DNA of 64,000 nucleotides, from contig OZ220464.1 of the NCBI GenBank assembly GCA_965115825.1, positions 3,201,670-3,265,669 of the forward strand, written 5' to 3'. Below, one piece after another: positions 38,193 through 47,149 of this stretch; position 1 is the first letter of the stretch; every line of letters starts with the position of its first letter. Source of the DNA: Bin87 sp965115825. Lineage in GTDB: Bacteria > Chloroflexota > Dehalococcoidia > Lucifugimonadales > UBA3495. Made by a program: the position numbers and the translations under genes. The notes under the pieces are model-generated. The model was not told where the DNA came from, searched no databases, and saw only the letters and a list, made by a program, of their open reading frames with translations.

Positions 38193-40934
38193 TTAGCTTT
38201 GCAATGCGGCACGGATGAGGCCGGCTACGCTGTCCAGGGCGGCGCCGAGGCGGTCGGGCTGGCGACCGCCGGCCTGGGCGGTTTCGGGACGTCCGCCGCC
38301 GCCGCCGCCCATGAGCTTGGCGGCGTCCCGGGCGATGTTGCCGGCGTGGAGGCCGCGACTTACCAGGTCGGGGGTGAGCATGGTTATGATGATGGGAGAA
38401 CCGTCGCTGACGGCGCCCAGGGCTACGGCCACGCTGTCAAGTTTCTGCTTCAGGTAGTCGCCCATTTCGCGCATGGCCTCCGGGCTGTGGGCGGAGGTTA
38501 CGGACGCTACCAGATTTACGCCGTCCACATCGCGGACGCGGGCCAGCAGGGATTCGGCTTCGGCGCGCAGGCTGGCGCGTTCCGTTTCGGCCAGGCGTCG
38601 GCGGAGGGCGTCGGCGTCGGCGATGTAGGCGTCCAGGCGGGCTTCCAGTTCGTGGACGGGGGCTTGCAGTTTCTGCGCGATGGCTTGCAGGGTGGCGGAC
38701 TGCTGCGTGAACAGTTCCTCGGCGGCGCGGCCGGTCATAGCCTCGATGCGGCGCATACCGCCGCCGATGCTGGACTCGCCCAGCACGACCAAGGCGCCCA
38801 ATTCGCCGGTGGCGTGGACGTGAGTGCCGCCGCAGACTTCAAAGCTGAAGGGGTTAGGATCATCGGAATGTCCGGCCATTTTGACCACGCGCACCACGTC
38901 GCCGTAGCGGTCGCCGAAGAAGGCCAGCGCGCCGTCGCGCACGGCGTCGGCGTAGGTGGTTTCCTGGGCGGTGACGGCCAGGTTGGCGCGGATTTGGCGA
39001 TTGGCCAGGCTCTGCACGGAGATCTGTTCGTCGGGCGTCATTGCGCCGACGTGGTTGAAATCGAAGCGCAGCCGGCCGGGGGCGCACAGGGAACCGGCCT
39101 GGCGGACATGGGGGCCGAGGACGGAACGCAGGGCGGCGTGGAGCAGATGGGTTCCGCTGTGATTGCGGGAGGCGTCCAGGCGGCGCTCGGCGGCGACCTG
39201 GGCGGTTACGACGTCGCCCAAGGTGACGTCGCCGTCGGAAACCTTGCCGCGATGGACGATGAGGCCGGCGACAGGGCTATGGGTGTCGGCTACCTGGACG
39301 CGCCCGTTGGGGCCGATGATGACGCCACTGTCGCCAACCTGCCCGCCGGCCTCGGCGTAGAAGCAGGTTTCGGAGAGGACGATTTCGACCGGCTGGCCGG
39401 CGGCGGCGTGGCCCACGGCTTCGCCATCGCGCAGGATGCCGAGGATGCGGGCCGGGACAGCGGTCTGCCGGTAGCCGATGAAGGGAGTGTGTCCGGCGCC
39501 GAGGTTTTCGTAAGCGGTAACGATTTCCATGCTGCCGGTTACCTGATGGCCGGCGCGGTCGCGCTGGCGCTTGGCGGCCATTGCGGCGTTGAAGCCGTCC
39601 ATATCTACGGCTAGGCCGTACTCGCGGCGTCCGATTTCATCCACCAGTTCCGGGGGGAAGCCGTAGGTGTCGTAGAGTTCAAAGGCTACGTGGCCGGCGA
39701 TGACGCCGGCGGCGCGGGATGATGCCAGGCGTTCTTCCAGCAAGGGCATACCCTGGCGGATATTGTCCAGGAATTGGGCTTCTTCCAGCCCGACGACGCG
39801 GCGGATGAAATCGCGGTTTTCGGAGAGGGCGGGGTATGCTGCGGCGAATCTTCGTATCACTGCGTCGGCGACTTCGGTCATAAAGGGGCGGTCGAGGCCG
39901 AGCTGCCGGCCGTAGCGGATGGCGCGGCGGATGATGCGTCGCAGCACGTAGCCTCGCTCGCTGTTGGACGGCACCACGCCGTCGCTGATGAGGACGGATG
40001 CGGCGCGGGCGTGCTCGGCGACGACGCGGATGGCGTAGTCGGTATCGCCGTCTGCGCCGTATTCGCAGCCGGCCAGTTGGCACACGGCGTTGATGATGGG
40101 ACGGAAGAGGTCGGTTTCATAGACGTTGGGCTTGTTTTGCAGCACGGCGGCGGCGCGTTCCAGGCCCATGCCGGTGTCCACGCTGGGAGCGGGCAGCGGA
40201 GTACGGACGCCCTGCAAGTCCTGGTAGTACTGCATGAAGACCAGGTTCCACAGTTCGACGAAGCGCTCGCAATCGCAGTTGGGATGGCAGCCGCCGGGCG
40301 CGGCGACGGGGCCGCCATCCGCCTCGATGCGGAGCATGGCGGTGAGGTCGTCGGGCGTCATCAGCTCGTCGGTAAGGCGATGCTGGCCGATGCCTTTCTC
40401 GGCGCCGCCGTCGTAGTGGAGTTCGGAGCAGGGGCCGGTAGGGCCTTCCAGTCCGGCCGGCCCCCACCAGTTGTCGCTGTTGCCGTAGCGGTAGATGCGA
40501 TGGGGCGGGATGCCGATTTCGTTGCGCCAGATGTCGTAGGCTTCGTCGTCGTCAAGATGGACGGTAACGTACATACGCTCCGGCGGCAGGCCGAAGAGTC
40601 CGGTGCAGAGTTCCCAGGCGAAGGCGGCGGCGTCCTGCTTGAAGTAGTCGCCGATGCTGAAGTTGCCCAGCATCTCGAAGAAGGTGAGGTGCTTGTGGTC
40701 GCCGACTTCGTCGATGTCGGTGGTGCGAAAGGATTTCTGGCAGCTGGTGAGGCGGCGGCGGGGCGGGGTCTGCTCGCCCATGAAGAAGGGCTTGAAGGGT
40801 ACCATGCCGGCGGAGGTGAAAAGGAGGGTAGGGTCGCCGGCGGGGATGAGGGATGCGGAGGGCATGGGGAGATGGCCGCGCTGCCGGAAGAAGTCGATGA
40901 AAGCGCTGCGGATGCTATCGCCGGCGGTGTCCAT
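38193..40934 (-). CDS. alaS: Alanyl-tRNA synthetase
   Basis: The 913-residue class II synthetase has SIRSAFIDFFRQRGH at the start, TSAGMVPFKPFFMG, the class II motif region and FQxxD-like FEMLGNFSIGDYFK, an editing domain with NHSGTHLLHAALR (H-x3-H) and the CGGTHV zinc motif, and a C-terminal GGGGGGRPETAQAGG DHHA1 loop. Length is near E. coli AlaRS (876). The ATG at 40934 starts the family-like sequence; about 85 codons upstream in the same frame are Pro/Ser-rich and not coding-like. A -35/-10 promoter lies just upstream. Confidence 0.96.
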   Translation of the reverse strand: MDTAGDSIRSAFIDFFRQRGHLPMPSASLIPAGDPTLLFTSAGMVPFKPFFMGEQTPPRRRLTSCQKSFRTTDIDEVGDHKHLTFFEMLGNFSIGDYFKQDAAAFAWELCTGLFGLPPERMYVTVHLDDDEAYDIWRNEIGIPPHRIYRYGNSDNWWGPAGLEGPTGPCSELHYDGGAEKGIGQHRLTDELMTPDDLTAMLRIEADGGPVAAPGGCHPNCDCERFVELWNLVFMQYYQDLQGVRTPLPAPSVDTGMGLERAAAVLQNKPNVYETDLFRPIINAVCQLAGCEYGADGDTDYAIRVVAEHARAASVLISDGVVPSNSERGYVLRRIIRRAIRYGRQLGLDRPFMTEVADAVIRRFAAAYPALSENRDFIRRVVGLEEAQFLDNIRQGMPLLEERLASSRAAGVIAGHVAFELYDTYGFPPELVDEIGRREYGLAVDMDGFNAAMAAKRQRDRAGHQVTGSMEIVTAYENLGAGHTPFIGYRQTAVPARILGILRDGEAVGHAAAGQPVEIVLSETCFYAEAGGQVGDSGVIIGPNGRVQVADTHSPVAGLIVHRGKVSDGDVTLGDVVTAQVAAERRLDASRNHSGTHLLHAALRSVLGPHVRQAGSLCAPGRLRFDFNHVGAMTPDEQISVQSLANRQIRANLAVTAQETTYADAVRDGALAFFGDRYGDVVRVVKMAGHSDDPNPFSFEVCGGTHVHATGELGALVVLGESSIGGGMRRIEAMTGRAAEELFTQQSATLQAIAQKLQAPVHELEARLDAYIADADALRRRLAETERASLRAEAESLLARVRDVDGVNLVASVTSAHSPEAMREMGDYLKQKLDSVAVALGAVSDGSPIIITMLTPDLVSRGLHAGNIARDAAKLMGGGGGGRPETAQAGGRQPDRLGAALDSVAGLIRAALQS

Positions 40935-40993
40935 AGGGGTCAAGGCTCCGGTGGAGTGGATTGGGGAATTGAGTTTTGCGGGGAACGCATTTG

Positions 40994-41023
40994 ATTGTAG
41001 GGTAAGGCTGTGAGGAGCGTCAA
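40994..41023 (-). promoter_or_regulatory. Promoter of alaS
   Basis: On the minus strand TTGACG (41023-41018) and TACAAT (40999-40994) with an 18-bp spacer, giving a leader of about 53 nt. Confidence 0.6.
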
Positions 41024-41115
41024 CGAGAGAGGGCCGGGCCATGTCAAGGGCAGCGACAGGAGAGGCTGACGATGGCGGGGGGACAGGCTCACCGCGCGGG
41101 AAAGGGGAGGAGAGG

Positions 41116-41838
41116 TCAGCGCCAGGGCAGCCAGTCGAAGAAGCGATTGACCTCCTCGATGTACTCCAGGCCCATCCAGGAGGGGTCAATGACTACGACG
41201 GCGCCGATGGCGGACAAGGCCAGGAGTATGAGTACCAGCATTACGATGCCGAGCCAGAGAAAACGGCGCCACAGAGCCGCCAGCCACCGACGGATGACGC
41301 TTCCCAAAGATACTTGCGGCAGTCTACGGTGGACGTATCGCCCGATGGTCGGTTCGGCAAGCAGTCTTGGGCCGCTGTCGGGCATTGCGCCCCAGACGCG
41401 GAGAGTATGACGCCGTTCATCGGGCAGGAGGTCGGCGGTGTCGGCGTAAAGGATGAACCGCCCGCCGGAAGTATCGTATTCGTGGGCGGTGATGATGGGC
41501 ACTCCCTGCTCGGTCTCGATGGCCCAGGTTATTCCGTCATTTCGTCTGGGGACGATGATCAGCACAACCTCTCCGGGGGGTTCGTCGGAGACTCCATCCC
41601 GATAAACGTCGAAGGCGGTGCCATCATCGGAGAGGACGTTGTTGATTCGCGCGCCGCCTCGGGAACTGCCGATAGCCAGGAGACGGTTGCCAATCAGGTG
41701 CGGTTCGACTACCCACTCTATGGGGCTGTGCCGGGCGCGACCGGTCTCCGCAGCCTGGGTTTGGGCTACGGAGGGTTCAGTGTCGGCGGCGGCGCCGTTT
41801 TGGGCTATGGGGCCGGCGGCGGTGGACTGGGCAGTCAT
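41116..41838 (-). CDS. Tail-anchored or single-pass membrane protein of unknown function
   Basis: The 240-residue protein has a disordered Ala/Thr/Gln-rich N-terminal ~40 residues, a soluble beta-rich middle (WVVEPHLIGNRLLAIGSSRG, VVLIIVPRR, GRFILYADTADLLPDERRH), a basic stretch RRWLAALWRRFLW, one strong hydrophobic helix LGIVMLVLILLALSAIGAVV near 200-220, and a short C-terminal tail ending WLPWR. It has no signal peptide. Function is not recognised. It lies downstream of the CMD-family gene on the same strand. Confidence 0.55.
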   Translation of the reverse strand: MTAQSTAAGPIAQNGAAADTEPSVAQTQAAETGRARHSPIEWVVEPHLIGNRLLAIGSSRGGARINNVLSDDGTAFDVYRDGVSDEPPGEVVLIIVPRRNDGITWAIETEQGVPIITAHEYDTSGGRFILYADTADLLPDERRHTLRVWGAMPDSGPRLLAEPTIGRYVHRRLPQVSLGSVIRRWLAALWRRFLWLGIVMLVLILLALSAIGAVVVIDPSWMGLEYIEEVNRFFDWLPWR

Positions 41839-41886
41839 TATGGGCGTTCCTCTGACACGGCTATACCGGGGAAGATGGACAGGGGG

Positions 41887-42261
41887 CTAGTATTCGAAGC
41901 CGGTTTCGGCGGCCCAGGCCTGGACGCCGCGGCGGAAGGCCAGGGCGCCCATGGGTGCGATGACAGCCTGCATGGCCTCCAGGATTTCCCGGGGCGTGGC
42001 GCCTTCGTTGAGGGCGACGCGGATGTGGGCCTGTATTTGTTCCTGGTCGGCGCGGAGGGCGGTTTCCACGCAGATTTGGAGGAGTTCTTTGGTTTTGCGG
42101 TCGAGGAGGCGCTGGCCGGTGTAAGTGGCGGTGATGAACTCGCCGTACTTTTGCGTCCACTCCGGGTCGGCGAGGGCGTTGATGCGGTGCATTTCCAGGG
42201 TGTAGCCGCGGGTTTGGGCGGCTTCGTCAATCAGGCGCTGGGCGTTGTTTGCGTCGGGCAT
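41887..42261 (-). CDS. Carboxymuconolactone-decarboxylase (CMD/AhpD-like) family protein
   Basis: The 124-residue all-helical protein matches the CMD fold: TYTGQRLLDRKTKELLQICVETALRA, then HIRVALNEGATPREILEAMQAV. Most AhpD-type members have a C-x2-C or C-x2-H redox pair; here the site reads CVET with no second Cys and no His next to it, so a peroxidase role is unlikely. CMD proteins of this kind often belong to aromatic or lactone metabolism, but nothing here narrows it. Confidence 0.78.
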   Translation of the reverse strand: MPDANNAQRLIDEAAQTRGYTLEMHRINALADPEWTQKYGEFITATYTGQRLLDRKTKELLQICVETALRADQEQIQAHIRVALNEGATPREILEAMQAVIAPMGALAFRRGVQAWAAETGFEY

Positions 42262-42334
42262 AGGTTCAGTACCTCGGAAGAAGATGGGTATTGCCGCCGG
42301 CGGTGGAATGGCGGGCGGCGGGCATTATAAGGGA

Positions 42335-43414
42335 TTACAGGTCGTAGTGGACGCGGGCGGCGGCCTGGAGCGGGTCGTCCTGCTGGAACAGGTCGGGGCG
42401 CTTGCCCCTGGCCAGGGCGAGGTGATAGGTAAAGAGCTGCAAGGGGACGACGCTGGCGATGGGGGTCAGCATTGGCGGGCAGTCGGGCAGGGGGAATACA
42501 CGGGCGCCGGCCTCGGACAGCGCGGCGTCGGGGCGGCTGCTCAACGCCCATACCGGAGCGCCCAACGCGGCGGCGGCGCGGGTGAGGTCAAGGGCACGGC
42601 CCCGGTCGTCGCCGGGTGTGGCGATGATGGTCAGCAGGCAGTCGGCGTCGAGGGAGCAGAAGGGGCCGTGAAGCAGCTGCTCAATCTGGAAACCTTCGCA
42701 GTCGGCGCGGCTGGTTTCCTTAATTTTGAGGGCAACTTCGTAGGCGTTGGCGCGGTTGGCGCCCCAAGCGGCGGAGATGAAGCGGCGCCGGTCGCGGTGG
42801 TCGGCGACGACGGCCTTTATATCGTCCTCCGCGGCCAGGACTTGGGCAATTTGGCCGGGAAGTTCGGGCAGTCCGTTATCGGTGTCATAGAGGCGTTCCG
42901 CCAGGCCGAGGTTGAGCATGGCCAGGACGGTGAGGGCGGTAGTGTAGCTGACGGTAAAGGCGGCGGAAGTTTCCTGGGGGACGGTTGGGATACCGGCGTC
43001 GGCGGCCCGGATGCGGGGGCCGGGGTCGGTGGAGGTGACGGCAACGGTGTAGGCGTTGCGGGCGATGGCGCAGTCCAAGGCGTCGTAGGATGAGCGCTTG
43101 GTGCCGCGATGGCTGATGACGATAACGGCGTCGTCTGCGGTTACGGGCGGATCAGCGGCGCAGAATTCGAAGGAATTGTGCGCGAAAGCCTCCGGGCCGT
43201 TGGTCATGACGGCGGCGCCGACGAGGGCGGCGTGCCAAGAGGTGCCGATGCCAACGATATGGATGCGGCGTTTGCCGGCCAGCGCGCCGGCAATCTCAGC
43301 GCAGCGGTCGCGCTGGCCGGCGATGACTGAGGCGACGGCGTCGGGCTGCGCGACGATTGCGTCGTACATCCGATAAGGATGCGCAGCGCGGACGGCAGAT
43401 GCGGCAGTGGTCAT
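42335..43414 (-). CDS. Double SIS-domain sugar-phosphate isomerase (GlmS isomerase-half-like)
   Basis: The 359-residue protein has two SIS domains. The first shows RIHIVGIGTSWHAALVGA and VISHRGTKRSS. The second shows FISAAWGANRANAYEVALKIKE then QIEQLLHGPFCSL and an ending LARGKRPDLFQQDDP. These resemble the isomerase half of GlmS and AgaS/FrlB-type deglycases. There is no glutaminase domain, so it may act on an amino-sugar phosphate or a fructosamine phosphate rather than synthesise GlcN6P (inference). A 15-codon upstream ORF with a good ribosome site lies in its leader. Confidence 0.82.
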   Translation of the reverse strand: MTTAASAVRAAHPYRMYDAIVAQPDAVASVIAGQRDRCAEIAGALAGKRRIHIVGIGTSWHAALVGAAVMTNGPEAFAHNSFEFCAADPPVTADDAVIVISHRGTKRSSYDALDCAIARNAYTVAVTSTDPGPRIRAADAGIPTVPQETSAAFTVSYTTALTVLAMLNLGLAERLYDTDNGLPELPGQIAQVLAAEDDIKAVVADHRDRRRFISAAWGANRANAYEVALKIKETSRADCEGFQIEQLLHGPFCSLDADCLLTIIATPGDDRGRALDLTRAAAALGAPVWALSSRPDAALSEAGARVFPLPDCPPMLTPIASVVPLQLFTYHLALARGKRPDLFQQDDPLQAAARVHYDL

Positions 43415-43508
43415 GGTGGTTGAGTCTCCGTTAACCGGCGTCGTGGCCGAGCAGAGGAGGAAAGAGCCGGGGCTTTCAGTTGCGCTGCGGCGCAGGTGCG
43501 GCAGCTCC

Positions 43509-43556
43509 TCAGGGCGGCGGGGCGCGGTCGGTTGGGTTGATTTTAGTGGTTTTCAT
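43509..43556 (-). CDS. Candidate leader peptide (uORF) upstream of the SIS gene
   Basis: The ORF reads MKTTKINPTDRAPPP then TGA. AAGGAGAG lies about 9 bp before its ATG, better than the site of the gene it precedes. It ends in three prolines followed by stop, a sequence known to stall ribosomes without EF-P. The main start codon is 94 bp downstream. A role in attenuation or translational coupling is inference. Confidence 0.4.
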   Translation of the reverse strand: MKTTKINPTDRAPPP

Positions 43557-44090
43557 TGGAATTGTCTCTCCTTTTGGTCGGTCGGTGGACTTTTGGTTGG
43601 GTTCCTGGGGGTTCAGGATGTCGGCGCTACGGCCCGAGAGCGTGCTTGCTATTTACGTCCTAGTCTTGCGCGTGCTAACGGCTGCTTACGCAGTACCTTC
43701 CTCGCGCAGCGGTGGTGACTCCCGCCGTGCTGAGTGCGCCAGCCGGGTAATGTGACCGACCTCCGGCGCACCACAGTGGTGCAATGGATCCGACGTGCCG
43801 CACAGTACGGATGCGGCGGATTAGACCGTGATGTCCTGAACCCCGTGAGACTCCTATTAAGTTGTAGTGTCGGGCGGTTGTCCTGGCCGGGGACGGGTAT
43901 CCGACGGTTCGCGCGGGGCCGGCGGATGAGCCTGACGGGGATATTGTAGCACGATGGTACGGTTTTGCAAACGGGGGGTTTGTCAGAATCAGGATTTACC
44001 GGATTTGGGGATTTTCAGGATTGGGTTGTGGGCTGGCTGGGGGTTTTCGGATTGGAGGCCGATGGGCGGGTATGCGGCGGCGGGGTTCGG
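43557..44090. other. Long intergenic region with short repeats and palindrome
   Basis: No believable gene on either strand. It contains the palindrome GCACCAC-A-GTGGTGC (43768-43782), a CCGCA/TGCGG hairpin candidate near 43800, and four GGATT-type units at 43992-44023 spaced 8-9 bp. I do not recognise a tRNA or known ncRNA. Confidence 0.4.
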
Positions 44091-44099
44091 TGATAAAAT
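44091..44099 (+). promoter_or_regulatory. Extended -10 upstream of the amidohydrolase gene
   Basis: TGATAAAAT followed by CGGG. It predicts a ~145-nt leader to the ATG at 44252. Confidence 0.4.
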
Positions 44100-44251
44100 C
44101 GGGAGGCGTTCGTGGGGGTTCTGCGTTGTGGGGCGTGTTCTGCGCAGCGTAAGGGAATTCCGCGGCGTTTTTCAAAAGCTGACGCAAAGCGGCGGTGGTT
44201 AGCATAGCCCGGAGAGGACACGCTGACACCCGGAACACAGGAGGTTTGATT

Positions 44252-45277
44252 ATGCCGTTTGGAGGCAATGACTGGCACGCGCTCCGTCAAGAAGAGACGC
44301 TGGAGCCGGAGATTCCCATTTGCGACCCGCATCATCACTTTTGGGACTATCGCAGTGAGCGGATTCCTTACCAGAGATATTTGCTCCACGAGCTGGCCGA
44401 GGACATCAACAGCGGGCACAACGTTACGTCGACGGTCTTTGTGGAGGCCCGTTCCATGTATCGCGCTACCGGGCCGGAGGAGATGCAGTCAGTAGGCGAG
44501 GTGGAGTTTGTGCAGGGACTGGCGGCGGCTTCGGCCAGCGGGTTGTACGGACCCGGACGGGCGGCGGCGTCTATCGTCGGGCACGCGAACCTGAACCTGG
44601 GAGACGGCGTTAAGCCGGTGCTGGAGGCGTTGCAGGCGGCCAGCCCCAACCGCTTCCGGGGCATCCGGCACTCGGTGACGTGGGATCCGCATCCGGAGGT
44701 AGAGAATACGGCAGCGCATCGGATGGCGAACCAGATGTCCAACGCCAACTTCCGGGCCGGCGCGCGGGCGCTGGCCGGCATGGGGCTGACATTGGAAGGA
44801 TGGATGTATTTCCCGCAGCTGCCGGAGCTGGCGGAGTTCGCCAAGGCGGTTCCGGACTTGACCATCATTCTGAACCACATCGGCGGGCTGCTGCGAGTGG
44901 GACCGTACCGCAACAGCGAGGAGACGCTGGCGACCTGGCGCAAGGGCATTGCGGCGGCGGCGGAGTGTCCGAACGTGGTCGTGAAGCTGGGAGGCATCGG
45001 GATGCCGCGGACGGGCTTTGACTGGCATGAGAGGGCCATCCCGGTGGGGTCGGAGGAGCTGGCGGCGGATATGGCGCCGCTGGTGCACTACTGCATTGAG
45101 CAGTTTGGGCCCGACCGCTGTATGTTTGAGAGCAATTTCCCGGTGGACAAGGTGTCATACTCGTACAACGTGATGTACAACGCATTCAAGCGGCTGTCCA
45201 AGGGCTACTCGGCCAGCGAGCGGGCGGCGATGTTCCACGACACGGCGGTACGGGTGTACCGGGTGGACGAAAGCTAG
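44252..45277 (+). CDS. Amidohydrolase-2 (TIM-barrel metal-dependent hydrolase) family protein
   Basis: The 341-residue protein starts with the metal motif CDPHHHFWDYRS (H-x-H, residues ~24-35), then STVFVEARSMYRA, RGIRHSVTWDP, TIILNHIGG (metal or catalytic His) and RCMFESNFPVD with a late acidic residue. These define the amidohydrolase-2 subgroup (lactonases, decarboxylases such as 4-sulfomuconolactone or 2-pyrone-4,6-dicarboxylate hydrolases). The substrate cannot be fixed. A CAGGAGG site lies 7 bp before the ATG. Confidence 0.88.
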   Translation: MPFGGNDWHALRQEETLEPEIPICDPHHHFWDYRSERIPYQRYLLHELAEDINSGHNVTSTVFVEARSMYRATGPEEMQSVGEVEFVQGLAAASASGLYGPGRAAASIVGHANLNLGDGVKPVLEALQAASPNRFRGIRHSVTWDPHPEVENTAAHRMANQMSNANFRAGARALAGMGLTLEGWMYFPQLPELAEFAKAVPDLTIILNHIGGLLRVGPYRNSEETLATWRKGIAAAAECPNVVVKLGGIGMPRTGFDWHERAIPVGSEELAADMAPLVHYCIEQFGPDRCMFESNFPVDKVSYSYNVMYNAFKRLSKGYSASERAAMFHDTAVRVYRVDES

Positions 45278-45377
45278 GGAACGTCGCCCGCCCGTAGTTT
45301 TCCCGCTGGGAGAAGCGAGGATGCGCTTTCCAGCGGTGATCGGGCGGGCGACGTTAATCAGGAGGTTGGGTTTGGCG

Positions 45378-46028
45378 ATGGACCCGAGGGGCTTTCCGCC
45401 GGAGTTTTTCCAGCGGGAGGACGAAAGCGACGACGCTGATTTTTACGCGATGCCCCGTTTGGTGGTTCACATTGACGACGGGGCAATCCGGGCGGTGGGC
45501 CGGCTGTTGCAGCAGTTGGTTCCGGAAAACGCGGAGCTGCTGGATTTGATGAGCAGCTGGCGAACGCACTGGCCGGAGGAGCATCCGCGCCGCCGCATCG
45601 TAGGGTTGGGGATGAACGCCACGGAGATGGCGGACAACCCGCAGCTGGATGAATACGTGCTCCGGGACATCAACGCCGACCCGTCGCTGCCCTTTGCCGA
45701 CGGGTCGTTTGACGCGGTGATCATTACGGTGTCGGTGCAGTATTTGACCAGGCCGGTGGAGGTGTTCGCGGAGGTGTCGCGGGCGCTGCGGCCGGGCGGC
45801 GTGTTCATCGTAACGTTTTCCAACCGCTGTTTTCCGACCAAGGCGGTGCGGGTGTGGCGCGGGACCAACGATGAAGATCACGTTGAGCTGGTGGCGTCGT
45901 ATATGCGCTGCGCCGGCGGATTCAGCGGGGTGCGCGGAGGACTGGCCAACCCGGACATGGCGCCGCCGGGAGACCCGCTGTTTGCAGTGTTCGCCTATAA
46001 GGAGATGGGGAACAGCAGCGTGGGATAG
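45378..46028 (+). CDS. SAM-dependent methyltransferase-like protein
   Basis: The 216-residue protein has a class I methyltransferase layout: RRRIVGLGMNATEMADNP (motif I position), LRDINADPSLPFADGSFDAVI (motif II-III; the LPFADGSFD element is typical), VSVQYLTRPVEVFAEVSRAL and RPGGVFIVTFSNRC. Motif I lacks the usual G-x-G-x-G, reading GLGMNATE, so SAM binding is weakened or different. I prefer the ATG at 45378 (AGGAGG 12 bp upstream) over 45321. It follows the amidohydrolase gene on the same strand. Confidence 0.72.
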   Translation: MDPRGFPPEFFQREDESDDADFYAMPRLVVHIDDGAIRAVGRLLQQLVPENAELLDLMSSWRTHWPEEHPRRRIVGLGMNATEMADNPQLDEYVLRDINADPSLPFADGSFDAVIITVSVQYLTRPVEVFAEVSRALRPGGVFIVTFSNRCFPTKAVRVWRGTNDEDHVELVASYMRCAGGFSGVRGGLANPDMAPPGDPLFAVFAYKEMGNSSVG

Positions 46029-46037
46029 TGATACAAT
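46029..46037 (+). promoter_or_regulatory. Extended -10 upstream of the third Uma2 gene
   Basis: TGATACAAT, predicting a start near 46044 and a leader of about 40 nt. Confidence 0.4.
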
Positions 46038-46084
46038 GCCGTTAATCTTGGCCAGGATTGACGACCCAAGGTCGGGTGACCGCG

Positions 46085-46650
46085 ATGACTACGATTGAGA
46101 TGGCCGGGGTTAAACGGGAGCTGTTGACTGCCGATGACCTGTTGCGTCTTCACAGCGAGGGCGTGAGGGGCGAATTAATCAAGGGGGCGGTGCGCAGGAC
46201 GACGCCGGTGGGAATGCTGCACGGAGAGGTAGTCGCCGCGCTGATGGTTGCATTGGGGACGCACGTTCGCGCTGGAGGATTGGGCCGGGTTTTCGGGTCG
46301 GATAGCGGGGTACTGCTGGAAAGGGATCCGGACACGGTACGAGAGCCGGACGTGGCGTTTGTTTCCGCAGAGAGGCTGCCTCTGGATGTGGAGATTGCCG
46401 GTTACTGTCCGTTAGCGCCGGATCTGGTGGCGGAGATTAAATCGCCGAGGGACTCGGAGCGGGAAGTTGAAGAGAAGGCCGATATATGGTTGGCCTTCGG
46501 CGTGCGGATGGCACTGGTAATTGACCCGAGGCAGGCACGATAAAGACGCGGCAGCCGAACCGGCCGGCGGTGGTTCTCACTAGGGACGATGCGCTGGACG
46601 GCGGTGAGATATTGCCGGGGTTCAGCTGCCCGGTTCGGGAAATACTGGGG
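46085..46650 (+). pseudogene. Uma2-family gene, third copy, frameshifted
   Basis: The first 152 codons encode a clear Uma2 protein: ELLTADDLLRLHSEGVRGEL, HGEVVAALMVALGTHVRAGG, RVFGSDSGVLLE, REPDVAFVSAERLP, APDLVAEIKSPRDSEREVEE, ALVIDPR, then a stop at 46541-46543. The missing C-terminus is present one frame over: AVVLTRDDALDGGEILPGFS then CPVREIL. A one-base indel near 46540 separates them, and the continued frame has no proper stop before running into the antisense end of ridA. This looks recently damaged. It is only distantly related to the tandem Uma2 pair at 31.8-33 kb. Confidence 0.7.
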
Positions 46651-46652
46651 GG

Positions 46653-47117
46653 TCAGTCGGCTACTTCCAGTATCATTTCGACTTCTACGGGGGCGCCTCT
46701 GGGAAGGGCGGCCATGCCGACCGCGGAACGGGCGTGGCGTCCGCTCTCGCCGTAGAGTTCCACCAGGAGGTCGGATGCGCCGTTGCCAACCGCTGGCTGC
46801 TGGTCGAAATCGGGGTCGCAGGCGACCATGACCAGCAATTTGGCGACTCGCTGCACTTTGTCCAGGTCGCCGATGATGCTGCGGGCGGAGGAGAGACAGT
46901 TGACGGCGCACTGACGGGCGGCGGCGTAGCCTTCCTCGATGCTGACGTCGCGGCCCACTTTGCCGGTGGCGACCATGCTGCCGTCTTCCAGGCGGGGGAG
47001 GTTGCCGGAGACGAAGAGCAGGTTGCCGACGCGGACGGCGGGCAGGAAGTTGCCGATGGATGGGTTAGGCTCGGAAACGGTGAGGCCCATGCCGGCCAGC
47101 TTGTTTTCTACTTCCAT
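46653..47117 (-). CDS. ridA: RidA (YjgF/YER057c/UK114) family enamine/imine deaminase
   Basis: The 154-residue protein has the RidA fold: GNFLPAVRVGNLLFVSGNLP, VGRDVSIEEGYAAARQCAVN, VAKLLVMVACDPDFDQQPAV and the end SAVGMAALPRGAPVEVEMIL. The arginine that orients the substrate in active RidAs usually lies just before a V-G-V-x-x-L-P stretch; here it reads HARSAVGMAALP, so an Arg is available. It is of the slightly longer ~150-residue subtype. A CAGGAG site precedes the ATG at 47117. It lies 32 bp downstream of nadE. Confidence 0.87.
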   Translation of the reverse strand: MEVENKLAGMGLTVSEPNPSIGNFLPAVRVGNLLFVSGNLPRLEDGSMVATGKVGRDVSIEEGYAAARQCAVNCLSSARSIIGDLDKVQRVAKLLVMVACDPDFDQQPAVGNGASDLLVELYGESGRHARSAVGMAALPRGAPVEVEMILEVAD

Positions 47118-47149
47118 TGTGTGATGACTCCTGTGCGCGTTGGCGCGTA

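Noticed and set aside
38184..39614. 476-residue plus-strand ORF opposite alaS
   Set aside because: Codon-shadow composition; alaS is unambiguous on the other strand.
43640..43950. RNase P, SRP or 6S RNA in the long gap
   Set aside because: None of the conserved cores of these RNAs was seen on either strand.
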